A stretch of 64,000 nucleotides of DNA from Macrosoma leucophasiata (Eukaryota > Arthropoda > Insecta > Lepidoptera > Hedylidae). The notes under the pieces are model-generated. The model saw only the letters and a program-made list of their open reading frames with translations, had not been told where the DNA came from and did no database searches. Position numbers and translations under genes: made by a program. The stretch spans positions 22,554,501-22,618,500 of the forward strand of contig JAWQUS010000010.1 of NCBI GenBank assembly GCA_036365455.1, in the 5' to 3' direction. This document shows positions 57,801 through 62,000 of this stretch, one piece after another. Position 1 is the first letter of the stretch. Each line of letters starts with the position of its first letter.

Positions 57801-58807
57801 CCAATAACCGATTCAAGATTACACGCTTATGTTATAATCGTTTTCTTTCAACATTTTTTATATACAACGTAAAATAATATTTTCATCACTCAAATCGTTG
57901 ACTTGAAAGAACATGGGTTTGCTTTTAGATGAATAGAATACTTTATTTTTACTGAATCATTTGGGTTTAAGTATTTTGAATATATATTTTTATAAAACAG
58001 GCTTTGGCTTGTGAAAATGTTAGCATAGATGTTTCAATGTAAATAGCATCTCTAACATAATCTGTTACTCTTTCACAACCAAATCACTGAACCGATCGTG
58101 ATGAAATTTGACATAACTAAAATCCGGAGAAGGAGCTACTTTTTGTATCAAAATTGGAGAGTTTTGGAACTTCTGTAGGAGAATTTCTGCATGATACATG
58201 AATTAGTTACTACATAAATAGTTATTTTACTTACACGCCAATTCAACGATTGCAGGTTGACTTCGTATATCGCCTCGACTACTCCAAGCGTGGCACGTAC
58301 ACGAAAATCTATCATCACTAAAATACTCTTCCAACTGGTCCCTAGTCACATTACACTCAGCTTCAACAATTCTCACACCACTCTGTGGATCCACAAATTC
58401 GAACTGCGTACTAGCAACCGATCGAATGTCATTACACTTAAAATACACTTGCAAAGCGTTTGCCGCACGACATCTTAGCATAGCCGGTTTATTTCTTACA
58501 ACAAACGCATGCTGTGGCTCCAATAAGAACATCGGTAGATCGTCAGTGGAACTTTGCAATAAATGGTCCCCAGATAATGAAGGTAATTCATCAGCATCCT
58601 CCCTGTTTTCGTGATCGTCTTCTTTATGAGTTTCGTGATCGTAATCTTCTTCGAGATAGTCTCGATGGTGGGGTGGAGGATTATTCTTTTCTGAATTGTA
58701 TGGGTCTAAAGCTTCGACGCCTGCTGGATGGGCGTATTCTGGACGCAGTGGTATAGGTGGCGTTGGAACGGTTGTCGAGTGCTCCGGTTCTGTCGAACTG
58801 GTTACAT
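12136..58807 (-). CDS. unc5: UNC5-type netrin receptor, partial (five internal exons)
   Basis: Single-pass receptor of the UNC5 family, which binds netrin at the cell surface and mediates repulsive axon and cell guidance (family knowledge). Five minus-strand exons (58807-58235, 41895-41696, 37231-37153, 24835-24662, 12291-12136) join with matching phases and give 394 codons. Domain order seen is acidic linker, Ig1, Ig2, TSP1, TSP1, the diagnostic UNC5 ectodomain layout. Family-like segments include [17 protein letters not shown] at the start of Ig1, YFKCN, the IVELAYLKKQF junction between Ig domains, [13 protein letters not shown] at the end of Ig2, and two WxxWxxW tryptophan motifs. The signal peptide, transmembrane segment and the cytoplasmic ZU5/UPA/death domains are not in the exons found; they should lie on either side of this set, the 3' ones probably outside the window. 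Introns of 4.5 to 16.3 kb are filled with repeats. Identification is confident; expression and splice variants cannot be judged from sequence. Confidence 0.93.
12650..13023 (+). mobile_element. 5S-rRNA-derived SINE (family C), full copy
   Basis: Same structure as the copy at 721: 5S-like head, body with GCTATCGATAGATAGC, pyrimidine-rich 3' part, and ATT tail with one interruption. Target-site duplication GCCACAA at 12643-12649 and 13024-13030. Confidence 0.85.
13030..13200 (+). repeat. Dispersed repeat shared with 51746-51900
   Basis: GATTGGCTATCGCAGTGGTG, then GGACGYTGCTGC and GTATTTGTATTTACT-like blocks recur at 51746. It sits directly downstream of a 5S-SINE here and downstream of a family B SINE there. 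Type unknown. Confidence 0.55.
13795..14058 (+). mobile_element. Family A, diverged copy
   Basis: Older full-length copy from GGAGCTAGAGGGCGTAGGCG to CACATTAAAAAAAA. Confidence 0.65.
14482..14780 (-). mobile_element. Family A copy with an internal palindrome
   Basis: Minus copy from GGAAGTGGCAAACAAGCATG to CTCTAACACCAGT. At 14590-14641 the segment AAGGTGTTATGCCTCTGTGC is followed by its own inverted repeat, replacing the normal sequence. Confidence 0.8.
14590..14641. repeat. Palindrome inside a family A copy
   Basis: 23-bp arms around a 6-base loop; one arm is the normal family A sequence and the other is an inverted duplicate of it. Confidence 0.8.
16070..16348 (-). mobile_element. Family A SINE-like repeat, full copy
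   Basis: Runs from the poly(T)/TATGTAATAGTAGTGGCAAA end to GAGCTCTACCACCAGT. Short deletion near 16270. Confidence 0.8.
17190..17345 (+). mobile_element. Family A, old 5' copy
   Basis: Diverged match including GCCACTAAATGGTAGTGTTC and GGTCCTGTAATGTCAGGCAC. Confidence 0.5.
17740..18025 (-). mobile_element. Family B tRNA-derived SINE, full copy
   Basis: Minus orientation. On the minus strand the head reads GCCTCGGTAGCCTAGTGGTA (box A region) and TGGGTTCGATTCCCGGGTA (box B), followed by a body with TCCAGTTTCTGGCAATTTCC and an end reading CTTCGGGGATTACAGGCC. The open frame over it is not a gene. Confidence 0.8.
18178..18286 (-). mobile_element. Family A 5' part
   Basis: Minus fragment with CGGAACACGACAGTGCTCAA and GGCAAGTAGATAAAGTAGTG. 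Confidence 0.6.
18537..18805 (+). mobile_element. LINE 3' end (CTAGCTGA family) with AT microsatellite
   Basis: Same unit as 4258. Its terminal TA-rich tail has grown into an uninterrupted (TA)n tract at about 18766-18801. Confidence 0.65.
19897..19965 (+). repeat. Direct repeat flanking an inverted-repeat element (left)
   Basis: About 69 bp (TCACTTATTAATATTCAACG and onwards to AAAACTCTTAT) recurring at 20522-20590 on the other side of the 555-bp element, with only a few mismatches. Confidence 0.75.
19966..20520. mobile_element. Inverted-repeat DNA element, TAGGTTAGG ends (copy 1)
   Basis: Left end AGGTTAGGATCCCACTGCAG continues for about 100 bp and is mirrored at the right end (CTGCAGTGGGATCCTAACCT). 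TA directly outside both ends in both copies fits a TA target, as in the Tc1/mariner group, but no transposase remains. The interior holds GTAGGGGCGGCCAAGTGCGC. Confidence 0.75.
20522..20590 (+). repeat. Direct repeat flanking an inverted-repeat element (right)
   Basis: Partner of 19897-19965. Confidence 0.75.
21252..22003. mobile_element. Family E tRNA-related SINE, tandem plus inverted composite
   Basis: Two minus-strand copies in tandem (21252-21553 and 21554-21829, 303-bp period) meet a plus-strand copy (about 21836-22003) head to head. The head folds like a class I tRNA: 7-bp acceptor stem GACTTCA/TGAAGTC, D stem GCTC/GAGC, perfect T stem GCGAG/CTCGC, but a mismatched anticodon stem. 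Outside the whole composite lies an 11-bp direct repeat ATGGATAAGTA (21241-21251 and 22004-22014), as expected if it inserted as one unit. No functional tRNA is claimed. Confidence 0.75.
22091..22334 (-). mobile_element. LINE 3' end fragment (CTAGCTGA family), minus
   Basis: Reverse copy of the unit at 4258: TCAATTGCTGTTCGTTAGTC at the tail side to TTGCCGGGACAGCTAG at the other. Confidence 0.65.
22782..22860 (+). mobile_element. Family B 3' fragment
   Basis: ACCTGTTACTTGGGCCAAAA to GCATGCATTTACCTCT, without the head. Confidence 0.6.
22862..23045 (+). mobile_element. LINE 3' end fragment
   Basis: TTTGTTTGTTTGAACGCGCT, CTGGTCCGATTTGAA and a GCGGGCCGCTAGT end, a pattern common at lepidopteran LINE 3' ends (knowledge-based). 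A related decayed end lies at about 23220-23365 (GGAACGGGTCGCTAGT). Confidence 0.5.
23671..23913. mobile_element. Family E element, head with inverted extra tail
   Basis: Minus tRNA-like head (23700-23775) with a shortened tail on the left, while the right side carries a second tail in opposite orientation (AAAATATATTTCACAAGCAT). A 15-bp target-site duplication AAACAAAATTACTTC lies at 23656-23670 and 23914-23928. Confidence 0.75.
24662..24835 (-). CDS. unc5: unc5 exon: thrombospondin type 1 repeat 1
   Basis: 174-bp exon, phase 1 in and phase 1 out, acceptor GATCCGCAG and donor GTAAGA. It encodes one TSP1 domain: [17 protein letters not shown], then [19 protein letters not shown] and a last part ending ADCVPCQS. 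The WxxWxxW motif (WSSWSQW) is the usual C-mannosylation site, and the RTRTC strand pairs with it. Six cysteines are present. The stretch after the third tryptophan is unusual: [10 protein letters not shown] replaces the common CSxxCGxG, so the first two cysteines are only one residue apart. A longer open frame on the same strand (24832-24638) is a shifted frame and is not the product. Confidence 0.92.
24950..25136 (-). mobile_element. tRNA-derived SINE of a third type
   Basis: The minus strand reads GACGACCCGGTTAGTCCAGC, then CGGGTTCGATCCCCGCACCG (box B) and GGGTCTGGGTGTTTGTGT before an A/T-rich tail. This head is common in Lepidoptera (knowledge-based). The two open frames over it are artefacts. 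Confidence 0.7.
25181..25353 (+). mobile_element. Family A 3' part
   Basis: 5'-truncated copy from GTACGGCATTGTAATTTCCG to the A run. Confidence 0.7.
26576..26800 (+). pseudogene. Non-LTR retrotransposon endonuclease fragment
   Basis: One frame reads [20 protein letters not shown] followed by HCLLRIDI. The S-S-D-H motif preceded by P-L-G is the last catalytic block of APE-type endonucleases in LINEs. The frame then runs on with diverged sequence and no reverse transcriptase. Both upstream and downstream parts of the element are lost. The antisense open frame (26781-26458) is a shadow. Confidence 0.65.
27474..27735 (+). mobile_element. LINE 3' end fragment (CTAGCTGA family)
   Basis: Same unit as 4258, with CCAGCCGTTCTCGAGTTTTA and a TATAGATATATAG tail. 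Confidence 0.65.
27779..28240. mobile_element. Composite repeat, relative of the 53.5-kb element
   Basis: The right part (28075-28230) matches 53590-53740 in reverse (GCTTACGTAAGCAGTGTGTA, then CAGAGATAA). The left border CAACAAGAAATATTGCATAT resembles the inverted end of that element. Between them sits a GC-rich block (27840-28000) whose minus frame ([20 protein letters not shown]) looks like element-derived coding debris. Boundaries are uncertain. Confidence 0.45.
28517..28600 (+). mobile_element. LINE-type 3' fragment
   Basis: GGTACCGTACCTCAAAAG, then GTCTATCTGTCTGTCTATCC, as seen near the 3' ends of a widespread lepidopteran LINE. Confidence 0.4.
28630..28801 (+). mobile_element. Family A 3' part
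   Basis: 5'-truncated copy ending in poly(A) at 28791-28800. Confidence 0.7.
29195..29266 (+). mobile_element. LINE 3' end (GGAACCCT family)
   Basis: ACACGGAACCCTGTACATGC, then AACTTGGCCGATTTTTTTT; related copy at 58978. The family end is common in Lepidoptera (knowledge-based). Confidence 0.5.
29826..29909 (+). mobile_element. Family E tail-only insertion
   Basis: Only the 3' tail of family E (TTTTTCTTTCCATTTGACTT to GCGAAATAATATAAAACAAT). Flanked by TGAAAACT at 29818-29825 and 29910-29917, as expected for a 5'-truncated retro-insertion. This fixes the 3' end of the family. Confidence 0.7.
30046..30077. repeat. Perfect 14-bp-arm hairpin
   Basis: AATACCTGACATTT faces AAATGTCAGGTATT across TAAT. 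Not followed by a T run that would matter here; origin unknown. Confidence 0.6.
31107..31394. promoter_or_regulatory. Candidate intronic regulatory cluster of ATCGAT sites
   Basis: Eight ATCGAT hexamers start at 31107, 31120, 31151, 31313, 31324, 31353, 31377 and 31389, most within AATCGAT contexts. ATCGAT is the core bound by Onecut/HNF6-type factors, and DREF binds TATCGATA (family knowledge). Whether this is an enhancer of the surrounding neural-guidance gene or part of an unrecognised repeat is open. The 82-codon open frame here is not supported. Confidence 0.3.
31591..31810 (-). mobile_element. 5S-rRNA-derived SINE (family C), internally shortened copy
   Basis: Minus-strand copy keeping both ends (5S-like head on the right, ATT tail on the left) but lacking roughly 150 bp of the middle. 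The 11-bp target-site duplication TTAAACTAGAT at 31580-31590 and 31811-31821 shows that it inserted as one unit, so the short form may be a mobile subfamily or a later deletion. Confidence 0.8.
32694..32858 (-). mobile_element. Family A 3' part
   Basis: Minus fragment from the poly(T) run to CAGTGCCGTACC. Confidence 0.65.
32873..33161 (+). mobile_element. Family A, full copy
   Basis: From ACTGGTGGTAGAGCTCCAGT to poly(A), immediately followed by a minus fragment. A good reference copy of the family. Confidence 0.85.
33163..33345 (-). mobile_element. Family A 5' part and scrambled remainder
   Basis: 33163-33245 is a clear minus 5' part (GACCGGATCACGATAGTGCT). 33255-33345 has AAAATGCAGATGCG-like and GGTTATTACTTCTCTGAG traces. 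Confidence 0.55.
33713..33997 (+). mobile_element. Family A, full copy
   Basis: From ACTGGTGGTAGAGCTCCAGT through GCACAGGAGTGGCAACGCAT to an A-rich tail. Confidence 0.8.
34569..34893 (-). mobile_element. Family B tRNA-derived SINE, full copy
   Basis: Complete minus copy. On the minus strand the head is GCCTCAGTAGCGTAGTGGTA and box B is TGGGTTCGATTCCCGGGTC; the tail at 34569 reads CGTAACTTCACGCCTGTAAT on the plus strand. Its head region is duplicated in tandem just to the right. Confidence 0.85.
34777..35010. repeat. Perfect 117-bp tandem duplication of the family B head
   Basis: 34777-34893 and 34894-35010 appear identical base for base and each contains the full tRNA-like head with boxes A and B. 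Confidence 0.85.
35050..35700 (+). mobile_element. Family A copy interrupted by a family E dimer
   Basis: 35050-35136 and 35501-35700 form one family A copy (CCAAATGGTAGTGTTCAATA, then GTTCCGGTTAGATGGTAATG), so the family E insertion between them is younger. Confidence 0.75.
35137..35500. mobile_element. Family E tRNA-related SINE, inverted dimer
   Basis: Minus copy (35137-35370) and plus copy (35366-35500) joined head to head. The 12-bp target-site duplication TCAATACTATCG lies at 35125-35136 and 35501-35512, inside family A. The tRNA-like heads have matching acceptor and T stems. Confidence 0.85.
35835..36110 (+). pseudogene. Degenerate LINE reverse-transcriptase C-terminal fragment
   Basis: Plus frame reads roughly [20 protein letters not shown] then RKFEALE, matching the LYGAETWT...ID.FE pattern near the end of LINE reverse transcriptases, with frameshifts and stops afterwards. 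No intact enzyme. The minus open frame here is a shadow. Confidence 0.55.
36330..36590. other. GC-rich single patch of unknown nature
   Basis: The local rise in GC (GCGCCATATTCCCAACGCGG, then CGCTCGCCGCGTGCCC) stands out in AT-rich intron. It has an 85-codon minus frame without clear splice sites or known motifs. Could be an old processed fragment, an exon of an unknown transcript or regulatory DNA. Confidence 0.3.
37153..37231 (-). CDS. unc5: unc5 exon: C-terminal part of Ig domain 2
   Basis: 79-bp exon, phase 0 in and phase 1 out, acceptor TTGTTCGCAG and donor GTAAGT. It encodes [16 protein letters not shown] followed by [10 protein letters not shown]. The D-x-A-N-Y-S-C motif is the classic last strand of an I-set Ig domain and carries the second disulfide cysteine. 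The final G of the exon combines with TC of the next exon to make Val in the VNGGW junction that opens the first thrombospondin repeat. The exon is too short to be found by open-frame length; it was recognised by motif and by matching phase on both sides. Confidence 0.92.
37517..37706 (+). mobile_element. LINE 3' end (CTAGCTGTnGCCCGCGGCTT family)
   Basis: AGCTGTAGCCCGCGGCTTCG, GGCGTGGATGTCGTTTTA and an ATTATAGATTA end; the other copy is at 50823. Typical RTE/CR1-like 3' end of Lepidoptera (knowledge-based). Confidence 0.65.
37738..37882 (+). mobile_element. Family A 3' part
   Basis: Diverged, ending in poly(A). Confidence 0.6.
40681..40859 (+). mobile_element. Family A 3' part with long poly(A)
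   Basis: From ATACCCTGTAATTTCCGGCA to an A run of about 21, suggesting a recent 5'-truncated insertion. Confidence 0.75.
41427..41584 (+). mobile_element. LINE D 3' end with coding remnant
   Basis: Encodes [20 protein letters not shown], then [14 protein letters not shown] and stop, followed by (CATA)n. Confidence 0.7.
41696..41895 (-). CDS. unc5: unc5 exon: first two thirds of Ig domain 2
   Basis: 200-bp exon, phase 1 in and phase 0 out, acceptor TTTCGCAG and donor GTGAGT. The split codon T|AT restores Tyr in the conserved AYLKKQF junction between Ig1 and Ig2. The 66 whole codons that follow include [12 protein letters not shown], the first Ig cysteine in ASLRCSPP, the core tryptophan in [10 protein letters not shown] and the strand [16 protein letters not shown], all in the order found in UNC5 Ig2. 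An Ala/Pro-rich insert ([10 protein letters not shown]) lies between the cysteine and the tryptophan. The exon is clearly more GC-rich than its surroundings. The partner cysteine is in the next exon at 37231-37153, 4.46 kb downstream on the minus strand. Confidence 0.93.
42048..42165 (-). mobile_element. LINE D 3' end
   Basis: Reverse copy: GTATGTATCTTCACGCCAGG to the CTCATCTACATTCATCAG region. Confidence 0.65.
42181..42464 (-). mobile_element. Family A, full copy
   Basis: From TTTTTTTATGTAATAGAAGT to GAGCTCTACCACCAGT, directly beside the LINE D end. Confidence 0.8.
43450..43734 (+). mobile_element. Family A, full copy
   Basis: From TACTGGTGGTAGAGCTCTAG to poly(A). Short flanking ACTTTT on both sides is a possible target-site duplication. 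Confidence 0.8.
44094..44232. mobile_element. Small inverted-repeat element with internal duplication
   Basis: Ends AATATGACCACCGCTGGAC and its inverse GTCCAGCGGTGGTCATATT. Inside, CGCTGGACCAAAGCCTCTTC and onwards is repeated once with a 30-bp period. No coding content. Confidence 0.6.
44800..45303. mobile_element. Inverted-repeat DNA element, TAGGTTAGG ends (copy 2)
   Basis: Same ends as 19966-20520 (AGGTTAGGATTCCACTGCAG and mirrored CCTAACCT), interior in opposite orientation (TACTTGGCCGCCCCTACATA). TA adjoins both ends. No flanking long direct repeat here. Confidence 0.75.
45680..45835. repeat. Unexplained ~155-bp repeat, copy 1
   Basis: Core GATTATTCCAGTCATTTATT directly followed by TTGTCTGCACCAGCG, preceded by CTGCAGTCTTTTCGCAAGC. 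Also at 46396 and 47366. A plus frame is open here. Identity unknown. Confidence 0.7.
46396..46551. repeat. Unexplained ~155-bp repeat, copy 2
   Basis: Same core; the corresponding plus frame carries one stop (TAG in TTCTAGATTATT). Confidence 0.7.
46941..47242 (+). mobile_element. Family B tRNA-derived SINE, full copy
   Basis: Head CTGCCCTCAGTAGCCTAGTG and box B GGGTTCAAATCCTGGGTC; the tail ends GGCATGAAGTAACG. Confidence 0.8.
47366..47522. repeat. Unexplained ~155-bp repeat, copy 3
   Basis: Same core as 45680 and 46396. The plus frame is open for 104 codons around it (47282-47596), the longest version. Confidence 0.7.
47888..48196 (+). mobile_element. Family B tRNA-derived SINE, full copy
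   Basis: Clean full-length copy: head TGCCTCAGTAGCGTAGTGGT, box B GGGTTCGATTCCCGGGTC, 3' end CCTTCGGGGATTACAGGCGT. Best reference copy for the family. Confidence 0.85.
48640..48770 (+). mobile_element. LINE 3' remnant
   Basis: CGTCGATACTGTTGTGGGGT, then CAACAGTGGACGTTTTTCGG and a GATGATGAC run, resembling the last codons and tail of CR1-like LINEs (Q-Q-W-T-x-F-G-W pattern). A similar remnant is at 40960-41005. Confidence 0.5.
50157..50451 (+). mobile_element. Family A, full copy
   Basis: ACTGGTGGTAGAGCTTCAGT to an A run of about 18; very close to the family consensus. Confidence 0.85.
50677..50807 (-). mobile_element. LINE D 3' end
   Basis: (ATGT)n, then ATCTTCACGCCTGGTCCCTA; reverse of the unit at 9006. 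Confidence 0.7.
50823..51010 (+). mobile_element. LINE 3' end (CTAGCTGTnGCCCGCGGCTT family)
   Basis: AACTAGCTGTTGCCCGCGGC, then TCATTAAAATCGGTTAAGTC and ATAATATTAAGTAGGGAT. Confidence 0.7.
51511..51745 (+). mobile_element. Family B tRNA-derived SINE, 3'-truncated
   Basis: Intact head (ACTGCCTCGGTAGCCTAGTG) and box B. It stops at CGTAACCGGCGAATC and abuts the repeat shared with 13030. Confidence 0.8.
51746..51900 (+). repeat. Dispersed repeat shared with 13030-13200
   Basis: GATTGGCTATCGCAGTGGTG and following blocks; see 13030. Confidence 0.55.
52440..52722 (-). mobile_element. Family A, old full-length copy
   Basis: Highly diverged but colinear over its whole length. Confidence 0.65.
53529..53786. 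mobile_element. Inverted-repeat DNA element with CAACAAGAAATAAT ends
   Basis: The left end CAACAAGAAATAATGCAGAT is mirrored by the right end (ATTATTTCTTGTTG) over about 23 bp with three mismatches. It includes a short tandem GGCTAGTTTC repeat and the block shared in reverse with 28075-28230. No transposase. Confidence 0.65.
53832..54030 (-). mobile_element. Family B SINE, diverged
   Basis: CACGCCTATAATCCCTGAAA to GTTTTGGGAATCGAAGCC; head mostly lost. Confidence 0.6.
54110..54190 (+). mobile_element. Family E tail fragment
   Basis: CGAAGTCAAACTTTTCTTTC to CTTGCATGTGTTATTGCGAA; confirms head-tail order of the family. Confidence 0.55.
54440..54603 (-). mobile_element. Family A, diverged and internally deleted
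   Basis: ATGCAAACAAGGATACAGTT to CGAGTCCCGTCAATAGT, with the middle missing. Confidence 0.55.
56205..56300 (-). mobile_element. Family A trace
   Basis: Weak match: ACCTGAGGCCTAAG and CCGAAACACGATAATGCT. Confidence 0.35.
57250..57533 (-). mobile_element. Family A, full copy
   Basis: From TTTTTTAATGTAATGGAAGT to GGAGCTCTACCATCAGT. The minus open frame over its left end is accidental. Confidence 0.8.
58235..58807 (-). CDS. unc5: unc5 exon: acidic linker and Ig domain 1
   Basis: 573-bp internal exon, phase 1 in and phase 1 out, giving 190 whole codons. The acceptor reads TTTGTTACAG and the donor GTAAGT. Residues 1 to about 88 are a low-complexity linker rich in Pro, Glu, Asp and His (runs such as [17 protein letters not shown]), probably disordered and longer than the short N-terminal stretch of vertebrate UNC5 proteins. 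Ig1 starts near residue 91 ([13 protein letters not shown]). Its cysteines are in LRCRA (112), YFKCN (124), EAEC (151) and FSCTCHAW (169 and 171). The C-x-C-x-A-W ending with an extra cysteine pair is typical of UNC5 Ig1. The open frame runs from splice site to splice site, so the exon has no start of its own, and any apparent TTG start inside it is irrelevant. The upstream exon must supply the first base of the first codon. Confidence 0.93.
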
Positions 58808-58977
58808 CTGTAACAAATGAAGGTACATCAATTACTTGTTCTGATATGCAATATATATTATACTAATGCCTACATCAACAGAATCTATGCATACGTTGGT
58901 CTGAGATTTACCGCAGTATAGTAACAAAACAAAATGACAACTACTAAGGTATTTATACCAGCATGGGAAATTCATTT

Positions 58978-59030
58978 ATTGTACGGAACCCTGAAAACGT
59001 GAGTCCGACTCGCACTTGGCCGAATTTTTA
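58978..59030 (+). mobile_element. LINE 3' end (GGAACCCT family)
   Basis: TGTACGGAACCCTGAAAACG, then GTCCGACTCGCACTTGGCCG. Confidence 0.55.
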
Positions 59031-62000
59031 TAATTATTTTAATAAATGTTGACTTTTCATTGAATTCGTTCTGCGCAATATTTAATTTTACATATTTTCC
59101 ACGAGACGAATTCAATAAGATGTAAAATTGTAAAATTTTTAATTGACCAAATATAAATTTGTGTTAATGAAGATTTAGAGACTATAATTATTAAAAGAAT
59201 CATATTTTTGCGTTCGTTGTATTAATCTTATTCACATTAATTTTATTTGCAAGTCAATCATTAATAATTATCTGTGTCAACACTTATATTATAAATTTCA
59301 AAACTAACCTACATACAAATTAACAAATTCTGCGGTGACTTTCAGATCATTAGATCTCGAAATGGATAGCAGAGCCAAAAGACGTGGTATTTATTGTGTT
59401 TTACTTAAGTGGAAATATTTGAAATTGCATCCCTGAGCTCAGGAAATGTTTACCTAATAAATTTTACCCAGTTTGCATCCTAACCTGACACAAAACCGAA
59501 AAATTTTAACGGGTAAATTCTGAGTGTATTCGAATAAATACAATGATTTCTGCGTAGCCATTCACGGAAATAAACTAATACAACTTATATGTTAAACGCA
59601 TTTAAATATGACCGAAAAGAGTCAAAACTGTTTTGACTCTTTGGTGTCTACGAATCAATAACAAATGCCGAGAACATTAAACCAGCCTTCTAATTAGATT
59701 TTAATAGCACAAGCGTTAATACACGCGTGTGTCAGTCGAAATAAACGGCAACTGTCATAATAACATGTACCCCTAAAGTACCACCATCGATTTCTCTCAA
59801 AAGTCCGCACCTGGTTTGACGCCTCACTCGTGCTTGTTTACACGCAAAACATAGATATTTGGATATCGTATACTCTACTACACTCAACAACATCCAAACC
59901 ATTTTAAACCTTCTTCAAAGTAGACAAAAATCAAAATCGTTTGAAACAAATTAAAAGTTACCCTCACCGAAATTTCGCTGAGAAACTTATCAGTACATCA
60001 GCGTGTGTTACTCCTTCAACAGTGTTGACGGTATGACAGTAATACAGCTAGGATTGTATTATTTGAGAACGAAAACAAACCGCAAGTGGCATGAAGCGAA
60101 GATAACTTAATTAGTTTCACTTCCGTTCGGTATATTTCTATTTCCGTTTTCGTGGGGACCGAACGCTATTTCCTCCTGGAATCTATTTTTCCTTAATGGG
60201 ATTTGTTTCGAGCTTTTCCTCGTCCTACTTCCGGCTACCATATTAACATTATTAAAATTCCAACTCTCCGAGGCTCCTTAGGTGTTAGTGAGCCGTATTC
60301 AATTATTTTTACGACACAGATAAAAACAATAAATTTTCTTTAGCGCTGAAATTTATCGTTAAGTAATCTTTGAATAACAATAGCCCTTGAATAATGTATC
60401 GCTTTATGAATTCAATAATTTCATTGACATGAATAAAATAACGATTCTGTCAAACAGAAACAAGTTATAGTCAGAGAACTTCCGAGAATACAGAAGGCAT
60501 ATCAATATTTACGAAGGTGCTCCCCAAGCGAACCGATATTATGTAATCATGAAGACCGATCAATATTACAGCATTTTGGCCCATGTCGCATACACGTCTA
60601 TTCTGCCGGAGTGAAGTCAATTATGTATTCTGTTAGGATTTTCGGTCAGGCATTTGATTAAGCTCTGTTTATCTCGTGACGAACGTCTATTATCATTTAG
60701 GATTGTGTAACCACTTCATCAACGCATAAGCGTGAGGTTTAATTGGTTTTTAGCATCGATTTGATTAACAACTGGTTTATTTCTATGTCTGGCGCAACGC
60801 TATGAGTTGTCTTTTGAACGGTAACAAGCCGATATCCGATTTTTAATTAACGAACACCGATTGATAGTTATTATCGACGGCTGTCGTGTTTTTATTCAAA
60901 TGAGTGGTTTGAATCACTGCTTTCGTAATTTAGGTCGCCCTTTATGTCGAGTGAAGTGTTCACGATTCTTGTAAGTTACTACGGCTAAGTGTTATCTGTG
61001 TATGTGACGAAACTCTATTTAGTAGTAAAATCAACGTTCGAGACTACTGTGTGTGCGGTTAACAACGGTATTGTCTTTTGTTAAGGTCGATAATGGTGTG
61101 TCCATTTTAAAAATGTAATAGATGATTTGTTAGTGACTGCAACAAGAGGCGCGTCTAAAACTAGCAAACGCATGTCACGAAACGATTGTAAATTGTGAAC
61201 CTTTGCACTGACTGTGTGAACGTCCGTTTATAGAAAGTCCAATCCATCAATGGTGTTTACTTTCGTACTGTTAACGGCGTCATTGTAATGAGAACCGTTC
61301 GATCATAACTCAATGCCGACATTCTATTTACTCGAATTCACATCTTGATAATCGAATGCCAGGGATAATAGATGGAATGTTTTTCTTAGTTTTAAAATAC
61401 TTAATCTTTTAGAGAGCTAAGGAAATCGCCGAATGAAATGTAAATGGAGAAATGCCTTATCGCCACGACACGAAGTGAAATATGTTTAGTCTGATGAATG
61501 TTCGGATTCTTGGGGTGTCTACTAACGAGATCTAAAAACAAACTGAAAACTCATCGAATCGGCGTCATCCAGTCGTCGTGCTTGAAAGAAACCGCCTCCT
61601 GTCATTTTGTCCGGTATTCGGATAATTAAGGCCGAGAATCGAAGCTATTCCAGATAGAAAGGGTTTTATTGATGAGAAATACTTAATCAACGTCCGTAAT
61701 GAATACCCGTTGCTCGAATGCACTTGATTCGTTCGCTATCCTTTATTCAACGAGCTGTATCCTTGGCCGAAGTAATATATTAACGTCGAGATGGTTCCGG
61801 TCATATGTTATACTGTTAAAATTAGAAATTTCTAGATTGATGATCGCCGTCGTTACTTCTACTTTCTTTATCTTCTACTGTTTGTATCATTAATGATTTA
61901 TTTAGAAATTAAGTGCTTCCTTAATTTCTTTGTATGGGTGTGAAACGTTTGAAATATTATATTTATCTAATCACCGACATCTTATAAATGGGCATTTTTA

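Larger units (their letters stand above)
41896..58234. other. unc5 intron between the Ig1 and Ig2 exons
   Basis: 16.3-kb intron, the largest. It holds family A, B, D and E pieces, two inverted-repeat elements (44.1 and 44.8 kb), three copies of an unexplained ~155-bp sequence and a 255-bp inverted-repeat element at 53.5 kb. The stretches 42470-43440, 43740-44090, 44240-44790, 48200-50150, 51010-51500, 51900-52430, 52730-53520, 54600-57240 and 57540-58230 show no recognisable gene. Two short frames here (42747-42944 plus; 44441-44746 overlapping on both strands) match nothing I know. Confidence 0.75.
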
